Below are positions 41,794 through 49,550 of a stretch of 64,000 bases of DNA, one piece after another. The translations under genes and the position numbers were made by a program. The stretch is from the NCBI RefSeq assembly GCF_021129175.1, contig NZ_JAJOHV010000003.1, positions 92,984-156,983 of the forward strand, written 5' to 3'. The notes under the pieces are model-generated. The model saw nothing but the letters and a program-made list of their open reading frames with translations, did no database searches and was not told the origin of the DNA. Every line of letters begins with the position of its first letter. The first letter of the stretch is position 1. This DNA is from Chromobacterium piscinae. GTDB lineage: Bacteria; Pseudomonadota; Gammaproteobacteria; Burkholderiales; Chromobacteriaceae.

Positions 41794-42040
41794 AAGCGCG
41801 CGTTCCAAGCGGACGCAGCATCCTGTCAGCCGGCCTTGCGCCGGCTTTTTGTTTGTTCTGCCTCAAACTTGTTCCGGATTCGCGATGCTGGATTCATATC
41901 TTGTCAACGCGCCTTCCACTTGCTTGATCAAGGTCTACCAGCCGTCTCCGCGCTTGCCCTATAAACGATCCCAATAGCAAGCGGCCGTGTCTTCGGCTTG
42001 GCTCGTACGGAGCCGGCGTGGCGGCCGCGGGGAGTGGGAC
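41794..42040 (+). other. Spacer between the element and the dcu gene
   Basis: Contains the coq7 terminator (41828-41853) and probably the promoter of the dcu-frd operon. TTGATCAA at 41924-41931 looks like two FNR half sites without their 4-bp spacer. No gene was found. Confidence 0.5.
41828..41853 (+). terminator. Terminator downstream of coq7 and the MITE-like element
   Basis: AGCCGGC and GCCGGCT form a 7-bp stem with loop CTTGC, followed by TTTTGTTTG. Confidence 0.85.
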
Positions 42041-43369
42041 ATGTGGACTTTCTGGGTTGAATTCGCGCTGCTGTTGACGGCGATACTGATCGGCATCCGG
42101 CGCGGCGGCGTGGCGTTGGGAATGATAGGCGGGCTAGGTGTGGCCGTGCTGGCCTTCGTATTCCGGGTGGCACCGGCCGAGCCGCCGATCACTGTGATGC
42201 TGATCATCCTGGCGGTGGTGACGGCCTCGGCCACGCTGCAAGTGGCGGGCGGGCTGGATTTCCTGGTGCAGCAGGCGGAAAAAGTCATGCGCAAGCATCC
42301 GCAGCAGATCACCTTCCTCGCTCCCTTGTCCACCTTTCTGCTGACGATGTGCGTCGGCACCGGGCATGCGGTGTATTCGCTGCTGCCGGTGATCGCCGAT
42401 GTGTCCTTGAAAACCAAGATCCGGCCGGAGCGGCCGATGGCCATGGCCAGCGTCGCCTCGCAGATGGGCATCACCGCCAGCCCGGCGGCGGCTGCCGTGA
42501 CGTCCTTGCTGGCGATGACGGCAAAAAGTAGCCAGCCGCTGACGCTGTGGCAAATCGTGATGGTTACGATTCCCGCCGGTTTGATCGGTGTGCTGGCTGC
42601 GGCCTTCTGGAGCCTGAAGCGCGGCGCCGAGCTGGATCAGGACCCGGAGTACCAGGCGCGGCTGCAGGACCCGGACTTCCGCGCCTCGATCGAAAAATCC
42701 GTCACTACCTTGGACAAGACCTTGCCCGCCCACGCCAAGCCGGCGGTGGTCCTGTTCTTCTCCGGCATTTTGCTGGTGGTGCTGCTGGCGCTGTTCCCGC
42801 ACTGGCTGCCGCTGGACGGCAAGGGCAAGCCGGTGCCGATGACGACGGCGGTGCAGTTCGTGATGCTGGCCTTCGGCGCCTTCATCCTCTTCCTGTCCAA
42901 GGCCAAGGCCGCCGTGATCGCCCGCTCCGAAGTATTCACCGCCGGCATGATCGCCGTGGTGTCCATCTTCGGCATCGCCTGGATGAGCGACACCTTCGTC
43001 AAGGCCAACGAGGCCTTCCTGGTCGACAACATCAAGGTGATGGTGGCCTACGCGCCGTGGACCTTCGCGCTGGCGATGTTCGCGGTGTCGGCCTTCGTCA
43101 AGAGCCAGGCCGCCACGTTGACCATCATGGTGCCGTTCGGTTTGGCGCTGGGCCTGACGCCGCATCAACTGCTTGCCATCATGCCGTCTTGCTACGCCTA
43201 TTTCTTTTTCGCCTTTTATCCCAGCGACCTGGCGGCCATCAATATGGACCGCAGCGGCACCACCCGCATCGGCAAATACCTGCTCAACCACAGCTTCATG
43301 ATGCCGGGGCTGATCGGGGTGGGCGTGTCGACGGCGGCGGCCTACGCATTGACGCATTTTTATTTCTGA
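42041..43369 (+). CDS. Anaerobic C4-dicarboxylate transporter (Dcu family)
   Basis: Inner-membrane fumarate/succinate antiporter of the DcuA/DcuB family, 442 residues with about ten membrane segments. Family stretches include IGIRRGGVALGMIGGLGV near the N-terminus, GTGHAVYSLLPVIADV, and FFFAFYPSDLAAINMDRSGTT near the C-terminus. GGGAGTGGGAC precedes ATG 42041. frdA begins 13 bp after its stop, so exchange of succinate for fumarate is coupled genetically to fumarate reduction. DcuA versus DcuB cannot be decided by eye. Confidence 0.9.
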   Translation: MWTFWVEFALLLTAILIGIRRGGVALGMIGGLGVAVLAFVFRVAPAEPPITVMLIILAVVTASATLQVAGGLDFLVQQAEKVMRKHPQQITFLAPLSTFLLTMCVGTGHAVYSLLPVIADVSLKTKIRPERPMAMASVASQMGITASPAAAAVTSLLAMTAKSSQPLTLWQIVMVTIPAGLIGVLAAAFWSLKRGAELDQDPEYQARLQDPDFRASIEKSVTTLDKTLPAHAKPAVVLFFSGILLVVLLALFPHWLPLDGKGKPVPMTTAVQFVMLAFGAFILFLSKAKAAVIARSEVFTAGMIAVVSIFGIAWMSDTFVKANEAFLVDNIKVMVAYAPWTFALAMFAVSAFVKSQAATLTIMVPFGLALGLTPHQLLAIMPSCYAYFFFAFYPSDLAAINMDRSGTTRIGKYLLNHSFMMPGLIGVGVSTAAAYALTHFYF

Positions 43370-43382
43370 CGAGGGGGAGTCC

Positions 43383-45158
43383 GTGAAGACCTACCAAGCA
43401 GACGTGGTGATAGTCGGCGCCGGCGGCGCCGGATTGCGGGCGGCCATCGCTGCCGCGCAGTTCGATCCCAAGCTCAAGATCGCCCTGGTGTCCAAGGTGT
43501 ATCCGATGCGCAGCCACACTGTGGCGGCGGAGGGCGGTTCGGCGGCGGTCAAGCAGGACCATGACAGCTTCGACGCCCACTTCCACGACACCGTCGCCGG
43601 CGGCGACTGGCTGTGCGAGCAGGACGTGGTGGAGTATTTCGTCCGCCAGTGCCCGCAGGAAATGGTGCAACTGGAGCATTGGGGCTGTCCTTGGAGCCGC
43701 AAGGACGACGGCAGCGTCAATGTGCGCGCCTTCGGCGGCATGAAAATAGAGCGGACCTGGTTCGCCGCCGACAAGACCGGCTTTCACATGCTGCACACCT
43801 TGTTCCAGACGTCGATCCAGTTTCCGAACATCCAGCGCTTCGACGAATACTTCTGCGCCGACCTGATCGTCGAGGACGGCCAGGCGCGCGGCGTGCTGGC
43901 CATCGAGATCGCCAGTGGCGAAAGCCTGCTGATCGAGGCCGGCGCGGTGGTGATGGCCACAGGCGGAGCGGGGCGGGTGTTTCGCGAGAACACCAATGGA
44001 GGCATCGTCACCGGCGACGGCATGGCGCTGGCCTACCGCCACGGCGTGCCGCTCAGGGACATGGAGTTTGTCCAGTACCACCCCACTTGCATGCCGCGCA
44101 CCGGGCTGTTGTTCACCGAGGCCTGCCGCGGCGAGGGCGGCCTGTTGATCAACAAGGACGGCTACCGCTACCTGCAGGACTATGGACTGGGGCCGGCCGA
44201 GGACAAGCCGCGCAACAAGTTCATGGAGCTGGGCCCGCGCGACCGCCTGAGCCAGGCTTTCTGGTACGAGCAGCAGAAGGGCCGCACCGTGCAGGGACCA
44301 TGGGGTTACGCCGTATACCTGGACCTGCGCCATCTGGGCCACGCCAAGCTGCGCGAGCGGCTGCCGCAGATTTGCGAGCTGGCCGAGGAATTCCTCGGCA
44401 TCGATCCGGCCAAGGAACCTATCCCGGTGCGCCCGGCGGTGCACTACACCATGGGCGGCATCCTGGTGGATGGCCATTGCGCCGCGCCCATGCCCGGCCT
44501 GTACGCGGCGGGAGAGTGTTCCAGCGTCGGCATTCACGGCGCCAACCGGCTGGGCTCCAATTCGCTGGCCGAGTTGTCGGTGTTCGGCAAGGTGGCGGGC
44601 ATAGAGGCCGCGCGCTTCGCCCGCGACAGCAAGCCGGCCAAGCGCGAGCGGCTGCTGAAACAGGCTGAAGCAGCGGAGGCCCGCCTGCATGCGTTGCGGG
44701 CCAAGGACGGCACGGAACGCATCGCCGATCTACGGCGCGAGATGGCGGAAACGATGGAGGCCGGCTGCGGCATCTACCGGATGGAAGACAGCATGCGCGC
44801 TACTTGCGACAAGCTGGCCGAGCTGAAGCTGCGCTTCAACAACGTCAACGTGGAAGACAAGTCCAGCGTGTGGAACAGCGACTGGCTGCTGGCCATCGAG
44901 CTGGGTTACCAGCTGGACGTGGCCGAGGCGATGGCGCACTCGGCGTTGAACCGCAAGGAGTCGCGCGGCGCGCATCAGCGGCTGGATGGCTACGAGGCGC
45001 GAGACGATGCCAACTTTCTCAAGCACAGCCACGCCATTTATCAGCCGGATGCCGGGCCGCGCATCGAGTACGGCGCAGTGAAGATCACCACGTCCCAACC
45101 CGGCGTGCGCGCTTATGGCGCGGCGGGTGTGGCCGCAGAACAAGGAGAACAGGCATGA
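43383..45158 (+). CDS. frdA: Fumarate reductase flavoprotein subunit FrdA
   Basis: Catalytic subunit that reduces fumarate to succinate in anaerobic respiration. The protein has 591 residues. The FAD-binding GAGGAGLRAA (12-21) is followed by the covalent FAD site His45 in MRSHTVAAEGG, then the active-site region GPRDRLSQAFWYEQQKGR and the C-terminal HGANRLGSNSLAELSVFG. The start is GTG 43383 after GAGGGGGAG. The stop overlaps the frdB start (ATGA). Length and the Frd-type partner genes distinguish it from SdhA. Confidence 0.96.
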   Translation: MKTYQADVVIVGAGGAGLRAAIAAAQFDPKLKIALVSKVYPMRSHTVAAEGGSAAVKQDHDSFDAHFHDTVAGGDWLCEQDVVEYFVRQCPQEMVQLEHWGCPWSRKDDGSVNVRAFGGMKIERTWFAADKTGFHMLHTLFQTSIQFPNIQRFDEYFCADLIVEDGQARGVLAIEIASGESLLIEAGAVVMATGGAGRVFRENTNGGIVTGDGMALAYRHGVPLRDMEFVQYHPTCMPRTGLLFTEACRGEGGLLINKDGYRYLQDYGLGPAEDKPRNKFMELGPRDRLSQAFWYEQQKGRTVQGPWGYAVYLDLRHLGHAKLRERLPQICELAEEFLGIDPAKEPIPVRPAVHYTMGGILVDGHCAAPMPGLYAAGECSSVGIHGANRLGSNSLAELSVFGKVAGIEAARFARDSKPAKRERLLKQAEAAEARLHALRAKDGTERIADLRREMAETMEAGCGIYRMEDSMRATCDKLAELKLRFNNVNVEDKSSVWNSDWLLAIELGYQLDVAEAMAHSALNRKESRGAHQRLDGYEARDDANFLKHSHAIYQPDAGPRIEYGAVKITTSQPGVRAYGAAGVAAEQGEQA

Positions 45159-45901
45159 TGGACAAAACCATCCATATCGAGGTGCTGCGCTACCGGCCCG
45201 AGCAGGACAAGAAGCCGTGGCTGCAAGGCTTCGATGTGCCATACAGCGACGACATGTCGGTGCTGCAGGGCCTGCAATACATCCGGGATTATCTCGATGG
45301 CACGCTGGCCTTCCGCTGGTCCTGCCGCCAGGCCATTTGCGGCAGCTGCGGCATGATGGTGGATGGCGTGCCCAAGCTCGCTTGCAAAACCTTTCTGCGC
45401 GACTACCCCGGCAAAGTGCGCATCGAACCCTTGAACCACTTCCCGATCGAGCGCGATCTGGTGGTGGTGCTGGACGACTTCATCGAGAAACTCGAAAGCA
45501 TCACGCCTTATATCGTGCCCAAGGAAGACAAGCCTTTATCCGAGGGCGAATACAAGCAGACGCCGGCGCAGATGGACTGGTATGCCCAGTTCAGCGGCTG
45601 CATCAACTGCCTGCTGTGTTACGCCGCCTGTCCGCAGTATGGCTTGAATTCCGACTTCCTTGGCCCCGGCGCCATCGCGCTGCTGCATCGCTACAACCAG
45701 GACAGCCGCGACGGCGCTTGCGGGCAGCGCATGGAGCTGCTGGCCGCGCAGGAGGGTGTGTTCAACTGCACCGCGGTAGGTTACTGCTCGGAAGTCTGCC
45801 CCAAGGCGGTGGACCCGGCCAACGCGGTCAACCTGAACAAGACCGCGGTGGCCAAGGATTATTTCCTGCGATTCGCCAGGCCGAAGGGAGCATGCAAATG
45901 A
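45155..45901 (+). CDS. frdB: Fumarate reductase iron-sulfur subunit FrdB
   Basis: Electron-transfer subunit of 248 residues with three clusters: [2Fe-2S] ligands in SCRQAICGSCG and KLACKTF, and the ferredoxin-type CINCLLCYAACP and CTAVGYCSEVCP groups. AGGAG is spaced correctly for ATG 45155 (ATG 45158 is a second option). It overlaps both frdA and frdC by ATGA junctions, so the operon is translationally coupled. Confidence 0.96.
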   Translation: MMDKTIHIEVLRYRPEQDKKPWLQGFDVPYSDDMSVLQGLQYIRDYLDGTLAFRWSCRQAICGSCGMMVDGVPKLACKTFLRDYPGKVRIEPLNHFPIERDLVVVLDDFIEKLESITPYIVPKEDKPLSEGEYKQTPAQMDWYAQFSGCINCLLCYAACPQYGLNSDFLGPGAIALLHRYNQDSRDGACGQRMELLAAQEGVFNCTAVGYCSEVCPKAVDPANAVNLNKTAVAKDYFLRFARPKGACK

Positions 45902-46296
45902 GCAAGCGCAAGCCTTATGTCCGGCCCATGGACGGCTGGTGGAAGAAGAACCCTTATTTCATCGAGTACATGATCCACGAGGGCACGGCGCTGTTCGTCG
46001 CCGCCTACGCTTTCGTGCTGCTGTGGGGCCTGTGGCGGCTGAGCCAGGGCGAGGCGGCGTGGAATGGTTTCATGGCGACGCTGCAGAGCCCGCTGGCGCT
46101 GCTGTTTCACCTGATCCTGCTTGCGATGATCGGCTACCACGGCTACACCTGGTTCAAGATCATGCCGCGCACCTTGCCGCCGGTCATCATCGGCGGCAGG
46201 CGCGTGTCCGCTGCTGCCATCACCGCCGGCGGCTTTGCCGCCACCTTGCTGGCCAGCCTGGCGCTTCTAGGCATCGTCTGGGGGATCTCGCAATGA
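45898..46296 (+). CDS. frdC: Fumarate reductase membrane anchor FrdC
   Basis: Quinone-binding membrane anchor of 132 residues with three hydrophobic segments. The N-terminal KRKPYVRPMDGWWKKNPYF block is highly typical of FrdC. ATG 45898 has GGGAG eight bases upstream and overlaps the frdB stop; ATG 45892 is too near that site. Confidence 0.94.
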   Translation: MSKRKPYVRPMDGWWKKNPYFIEYMIHEGTALFVAAYAFVLLWGLWRLSQGEAAWNGFMATLQSPLALLFHLILLAMIGYHGYTWFKIMPRTLPPVIIGGRRVSAAAITAGGFAATLLASLALLGIVWGISQ

Positions 46297-46655
46297 AAAA
46301 CCGGCAATTGAAGCGTTCTCATGCGCCCATCTTTTGGGGGCTGTTCGGCGCTGGCGGCATGTTGGCGGCCTTGTGCGGGCCGATGCTGGTTTTACTCACC
46401 GGCTTTGCCGCGCCGCTGGGCTGGCTGCCGGTCAAAGCCGCCAGTTACCAGGGCATGCTGGCGCTGGCGCAGAGCCTGGTGGGCAAGGCGGTGTTGTGGT
46501 GCCTGGTCAGCCTGTTGTTGTGGCATGCGGCGCACCGCATCTACCACAGCCTGCACGATGTCGGCGTCCATGGCGGCCCGCTGGCCAAGGCGCTGACCTA
46601 CGGTGTGGCGGCGGCGGGCACGCTGGCGGCGCTTGGGCTGCTGGCGCGGATTTGA
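46293..46655 (+). CDS. frdD: Fumarate reductase membrane anchor FrdD
   Basis: Second membrane anchor of 120 residues with three hydrophobic segments. It has the FrdD start (LKRSHAPIFWGLFGAGGM) and LWHAAHRIYHSLHDVGVH, with conserved histidines near the quinone site. Its ATG overlaps the frdC stop. A hairpin without T-run follows 13 bp after the stop. Confidence 0.94.
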   Translation: MKNRQLKRSHAPIFWGLFGAGGMLAALCGPMLVLLTGFAAPLGWLPVKAASYQGMLALAQSLVGKAVLWCLVSLLLWHAAHRIYHSLHDVGVHGGPLAKALTYGVAAAGTLAALGLLARI

Positions 46656-46667
46656 TTAGGGCGCAAG

Positions 46668-46691
46668 CGGTTAAGTGGCAATGCTTAACCG
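46668..46691. repeat. Hairpin after frdD
   Basis: CGGTTAAG and CTTAACCG form a perfect 8-bp stem with an 8-nt loop. There is no T-run, so it may protect the mRNA end rather than terminate. Confidence 0.45.
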
Positions 46692-46847
46692 ACGGGGCTG
46701 GGATGGCCTGCCTACCATTCTGTGCTTATAGCGAAGCAATGTGTATTTATTTATCATTTTAAATATACTAGTGATTCCTGTTTCCGGATGGTGCCCGGGT
46801 TTTGCTGGCTGGAACGCGGACGTGGCACTGGTTGAGAGGAGTGTGCC

Positions 46848-47461
46848 ATGTCCATCGGCGCCATCGGTAACCCCTGCTCGTCTATTGGCTACACGCCTGC
46901 GGTCGATCCGCTTTCCCCTCCGCTGGCACAGAATGGCGCTGATGCGCCGCAGACCGTTGGCGCTTCTTCTGGGGGCGGCCAATCTGCCGGCGGCTTCGGC
47001 TAAAGCGTCATGCTGGCTTTGCTGCTGAGCGGGATCAATGTGTCGGCCTCAAGCGCGGCGGGAGAGTCCAGGCCTGGCACGGCTGGCGGGGCATCCGGTG
47101 AGACCCAGGCCGGCGCGGCCCAGCAGGCGCTTCATACCTTTGTCCATGCGGTATACCAGGCAGTGCAGGCCGAGAGTTTCTCCAGCGGCGATTCCGGCAG
47201 CTCGCCATCCGATGGGTATGGCGCGTTTCAGGACAATCTGCAGAAGCTGCTGCAGGATGTCGGCAACGGCGTGCAGAGCAGCGCCACGCAGCACCTGGCT
47301 TCGGCCCTCCGCAATCTGCAGCATTCGCTGGGCGGCTCGGCCGCCGCCTCCATGTCGCGGCAGGGCTCATTGCATGATTTCCTGCAAAATCTGGTCACCC
47401 GGCAAAACAGCCCGCTGAACTCGTCGGGGCTCTGGGCTCTCTGGTCAACACTTCCGCCTGA
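46848..47461 (+). pseudogene. Broken copy of the Gly/Ser/Gln-rich protein gene (in-frame stop plus frameshift)
   Basis: A 51-codon frame (46848-47003, with GAGGAG ribosome site) ends in TAA, and the same frame continues from ATG 47010 to 47471. Aligned with the intact copy at 47645, codons around the stop read Phe-Gly-stop-Ser-Val against Phe-Ala-Gln-Ser-Val, so TAA replaces a Gln codon. Shared blocks continue: QQALHTFVHAVYQAVQ, FQDNLQKLLQDVGNGVQ and LHDFLQNL. Near the 3' end a single-base loss puts the expected ending (VGALGSLVNTSA, stop at 47459-47461) in another frame. It is probably a pseudogene; restart at 47010 could still give a truncated product. Confidence 0.75.
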
Positions 47462-47644
47462 GTTTGAGTAGCGGCCAAGATGGACCGATGCTGATCAACC
47501 TTGCGGAATGGCCATTTTGATGTTTTCCTTGAATTAACAAAGATTTGCATTTTGTTGCTGTGCTTCGCAGTCTGGGTGCCGATATACCGATATCAGCGCA
47601 GGCTGGGCGTGGGCCATTCGGTTCTTCCTTGGAAGGAGAGCATC

Positions 47645-48328
47645 ATGTCAGTTAGTTCTCTCGGCAATAGCTCCATTTCTTTGCAGTACACGCAAGTGGA
47701 CATACAGGAAAGCTTCTCTTCGGATTCGGGACAGTCAGCGGGCAGCGGCGCCGTCCAGGGCGGCGGCGGCCATCACCACCGGGGAGGCGGCGGCCAGTTC
47801 GCGCAGAGCGTGTTGCAGGCCTTGCAGCAATCAGGCTTGCTGCAGCAGGCTTCGTCCGGCTCCTCCAGCGACGGCAGCGGGGCATCCGACAGCGGCAGCG
47901 ACGGCGCCGTAGGCGCGGCCGGCAGCAGCCAGCAGGCGATACACACCTTCATGCATTCGCTGTTCCAGGCCTTGCAGCAGGAGGGCGCGTCTTCCTCCGG
48001 CACCTCGGCTTCGGCCTCCGACAATGACGGCGATGTCGACACCGGAGGACGGGATCAGGATGGCGGCGCGGCGGTCGGCGGCTACAGCGGTTTGCAGAAC
48101 AATCTGCAGCAACTGCTGCAAGACCTTGCCAATGGCACGCAAAACAATGCCACCTCGGGCATCCAGTCCGCGTTCCAGAGCCTGCAGCAGGCGCTGGGAC
48201 TGACTTCGGGGCAGTCTGGGCAGTCGTCTTCGTTGCAGGCGTTCCTGCAGAATCTGGCCAAGGATCTGCAGCAGAACCAGCCCGGCGCCAATGCCGGCGT
48301 CGGCGCGTTGCTGAGCACTTCCGCCTGA
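47645..48328 (+). CDS. Gly/Ser/Gln-rich low-complexity protein (intact paralogue)
   Basis: The protein has 227 residues, with no signal peptide, cysteine or membrane segment. It starts MSVSSLGNSSISLQYTQ, then has a Gly/His patch (GGGGHHHRGGGG), and three amphipathic Gln/Leu-rich segments: FAQSVLQALQQSG, AIHTFMHSLFQALQQEG and LQNNLQQLLQDLANGTQ, joined by Ser/Gly/Asp-rich linkers. It ends ALLSTSA. AAGGAGAG precedes ATG 47645. I recall similar uncharacterised proteins in Burkholderiales but cannot name a family. The composition also resembles harpins, without proof. Confidence 0.7.
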   Translation: MSVSSLGNSSISLQYTQVDIQESFSSDSGQSAGSGAVQGGGGHHHRGGGGQFAQSVLQALQQSGLLQQASSGSSSDGSGASDSGSDGAVGAAGSSQQAIHTFMHSLFQALQQEGASSSGTSASASDNDGDVDTGGRDQDGGAAVGGYSGLQNNLQQLLQDLANGTQNNATSGIQSAFQSLQQALGLTSGQSGQSSSLQAFLQNLAKDLQQNQPGANAGVGALLSTSA

Positions 48329-48364
48329 CCAGGTTGCCCCGCGCGGGGCGCCGGGTCGGGATGG

Positions 48365-48396
48365 AAAAAGGCCGGGGGAAACCCCGGCCTTTTTCC
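48365..48396. terminator. Bidirectional terminator between the low-complexity gene and the DUF475 gene
   Basis: AAAAAGGCCGGGG and CCCCGGCCTTTTT form a perfect 13-bp stem with loop GAAA. Confidence 0.93.
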
Positions 48397-48412
48397 TGTC
48401 CGCGGCAGCGGC

Positions 48413-49441
48413 TCAGCGCTTGTTGCGCGAGGGCAGGCTGGTCAGCACGCCCAGGCCGATGATGGCGATGCTGATCAGGCCGGTGGTCACTTCGCCCAAC
48501 TCAACGTGCAGGGCGGCGGCGAACATGATGGCCACCAGCGCGGCGATCGCCCAGAACGCTGAAACTTCCAGGTATTTGAACTGGCCCATCACATCGCGCT
48601 CCACCAGGTAGAGGGTCAGCGAGCGCACGAACATCGCGCCTATCCCCAGGCCGGCGGCGATCAGCCAGAAATCGTTGGTGATGGCGAAGGCGGCGATCAC
48701 GCCGTCCATCGAGAAGCTGGCGTCCAGCACCTCCAGGTAGACGAAGCCGATCAGGCCGTTTTTGGCGGCGGCGGTCTGGATGTCCACGCCGCCGAACAGC
48801 TGCTTGAACATGTGCAGCACCATGAATACCACGTAGCCCCAGAAGCAGCTGCTGATGAAAGCCATTTTCTGTCCGGCCGGCAGCAGCGCGGCGATGGCGG
48901 CCACCACCAGGATGGTGACCAGCGACTGGGCGTTCTCCACGCTGCCCAATTTGGCCAGCAACGGCTCGATGCCGGGCAGCCAGTGCTCGTCCTTCTCGTG
49001 CTGGACGAAATATTCGATCACCACCATCAGCAGGAAGGTGGCGCCGAAGCCCATGATCATCAGATGGCTGTCGTGCATGATCTGCTGATAGCGCTCCGGC
49101 TGCCGGGTCGCCACCGCGAAGGCTTCGGCCAGCGATACGCCGCCGGCGGTGGACACGATCAGCAGCGGGAACAGCACGCGCATGCCGAACACCGCCACCG
49201 CGATGCCGACGGTCATGAAGACTTGCCGCCAGCGGTGGCTCATCGCCTTGAGCACGGTGGCGTTGACCACCGCGTTGTCGAAGGAGACGCTGGTTTCCAG
49301 CACCGCCAGCACCGCGGTGGTCAGCAGGAAGGCGCCGGCCAGCTCGGCGCCGCCGCGCATGTGGCCGTACCAGGCGACGGCGGCCAGCACGGCGACGCTG
49401 AAGATCAGCGAGCCGCGGAAATAGGAAAAAGTGGAAGGCAT
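48413..49441 (-). CDS. DUF475 (TerC-like) integral membrane protein
   Basis: The protein has 342 residues and about nine hydrophobic segments. It has the paired TerC-like motifs with acidic residues in membrane helices: ETSVSFDNAVVNA in the first half and EVLDASFSMDGVIAAFA in the second. Such motifs are thought to bind metal ions; DUF475 proteins are linked to tellurite/metal stress in other bacteria. ATG 49441 follows CAGG; a longer upstream frame exists but has no family match. Confidence 0.83.
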   Translation of the reverse strand: MPSTFSYFRGSLIFSVAVLAAVAWYGHMRGGAELAGAFLLTTAVLAVLETSVSFDNAVVNATVLKAMSHRWRQVFMTVGIAVAVFGMRVLFPLLIVSTAGGVSLAEAFAVATRQPERYQQIMHDSHLMIMGFGATFLLMVVIEYFVQHEKDEHWLPGIEPLLAKLGSVENAQSLVTILVVAAIAALLPAGQKMAFISSCFWGYVVFMVLHMFKQLFGGVDIQTAAAKNGLIGFVYLEVLDASFSMDGVIAAFAITNDFWLIAAGLGIGAMFVRSLTLYLVERDVMGQFKYLEVSAFWAIAALVAIMFAAALHVELGEVTTGLISIAIIGLGVLTSLPSRNKR

Positions 49442-49550
49442 GGGTTCAACCTGAGCAAATGCGGCGTCGCCGCTGTTTTTTTGAATGCACAAACGGCCGG
49501 AGGGGCCGGCCGTTGCGTGGGCATTATATGACGTCGTCAGCGCCAGCGCA

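Noticed and set aside
41924..41931. FNR/ANR site upstream of the dcu-frd operon (TTGATCAA)
   Set aside because: The FNR consensus needs four bases between the half sites (TTGAT-N4-ATCAA); here the halves are fused, so the match is not credible.
46848..47471. Programmed stop-codon readthrough or recoding at TAA 47001
   Set aside because: There is no readthrough signal or selenocysteine context (TAA, not TGA), and a second lesion at the 3' end argues for simple gene decay.
47472..47644. Type III secretion promoter element (PIP box) before the low-complexity gene
   Set aside because: TTCGC occurs near 47565, but no second TTCGC follows at 15-16 bp.
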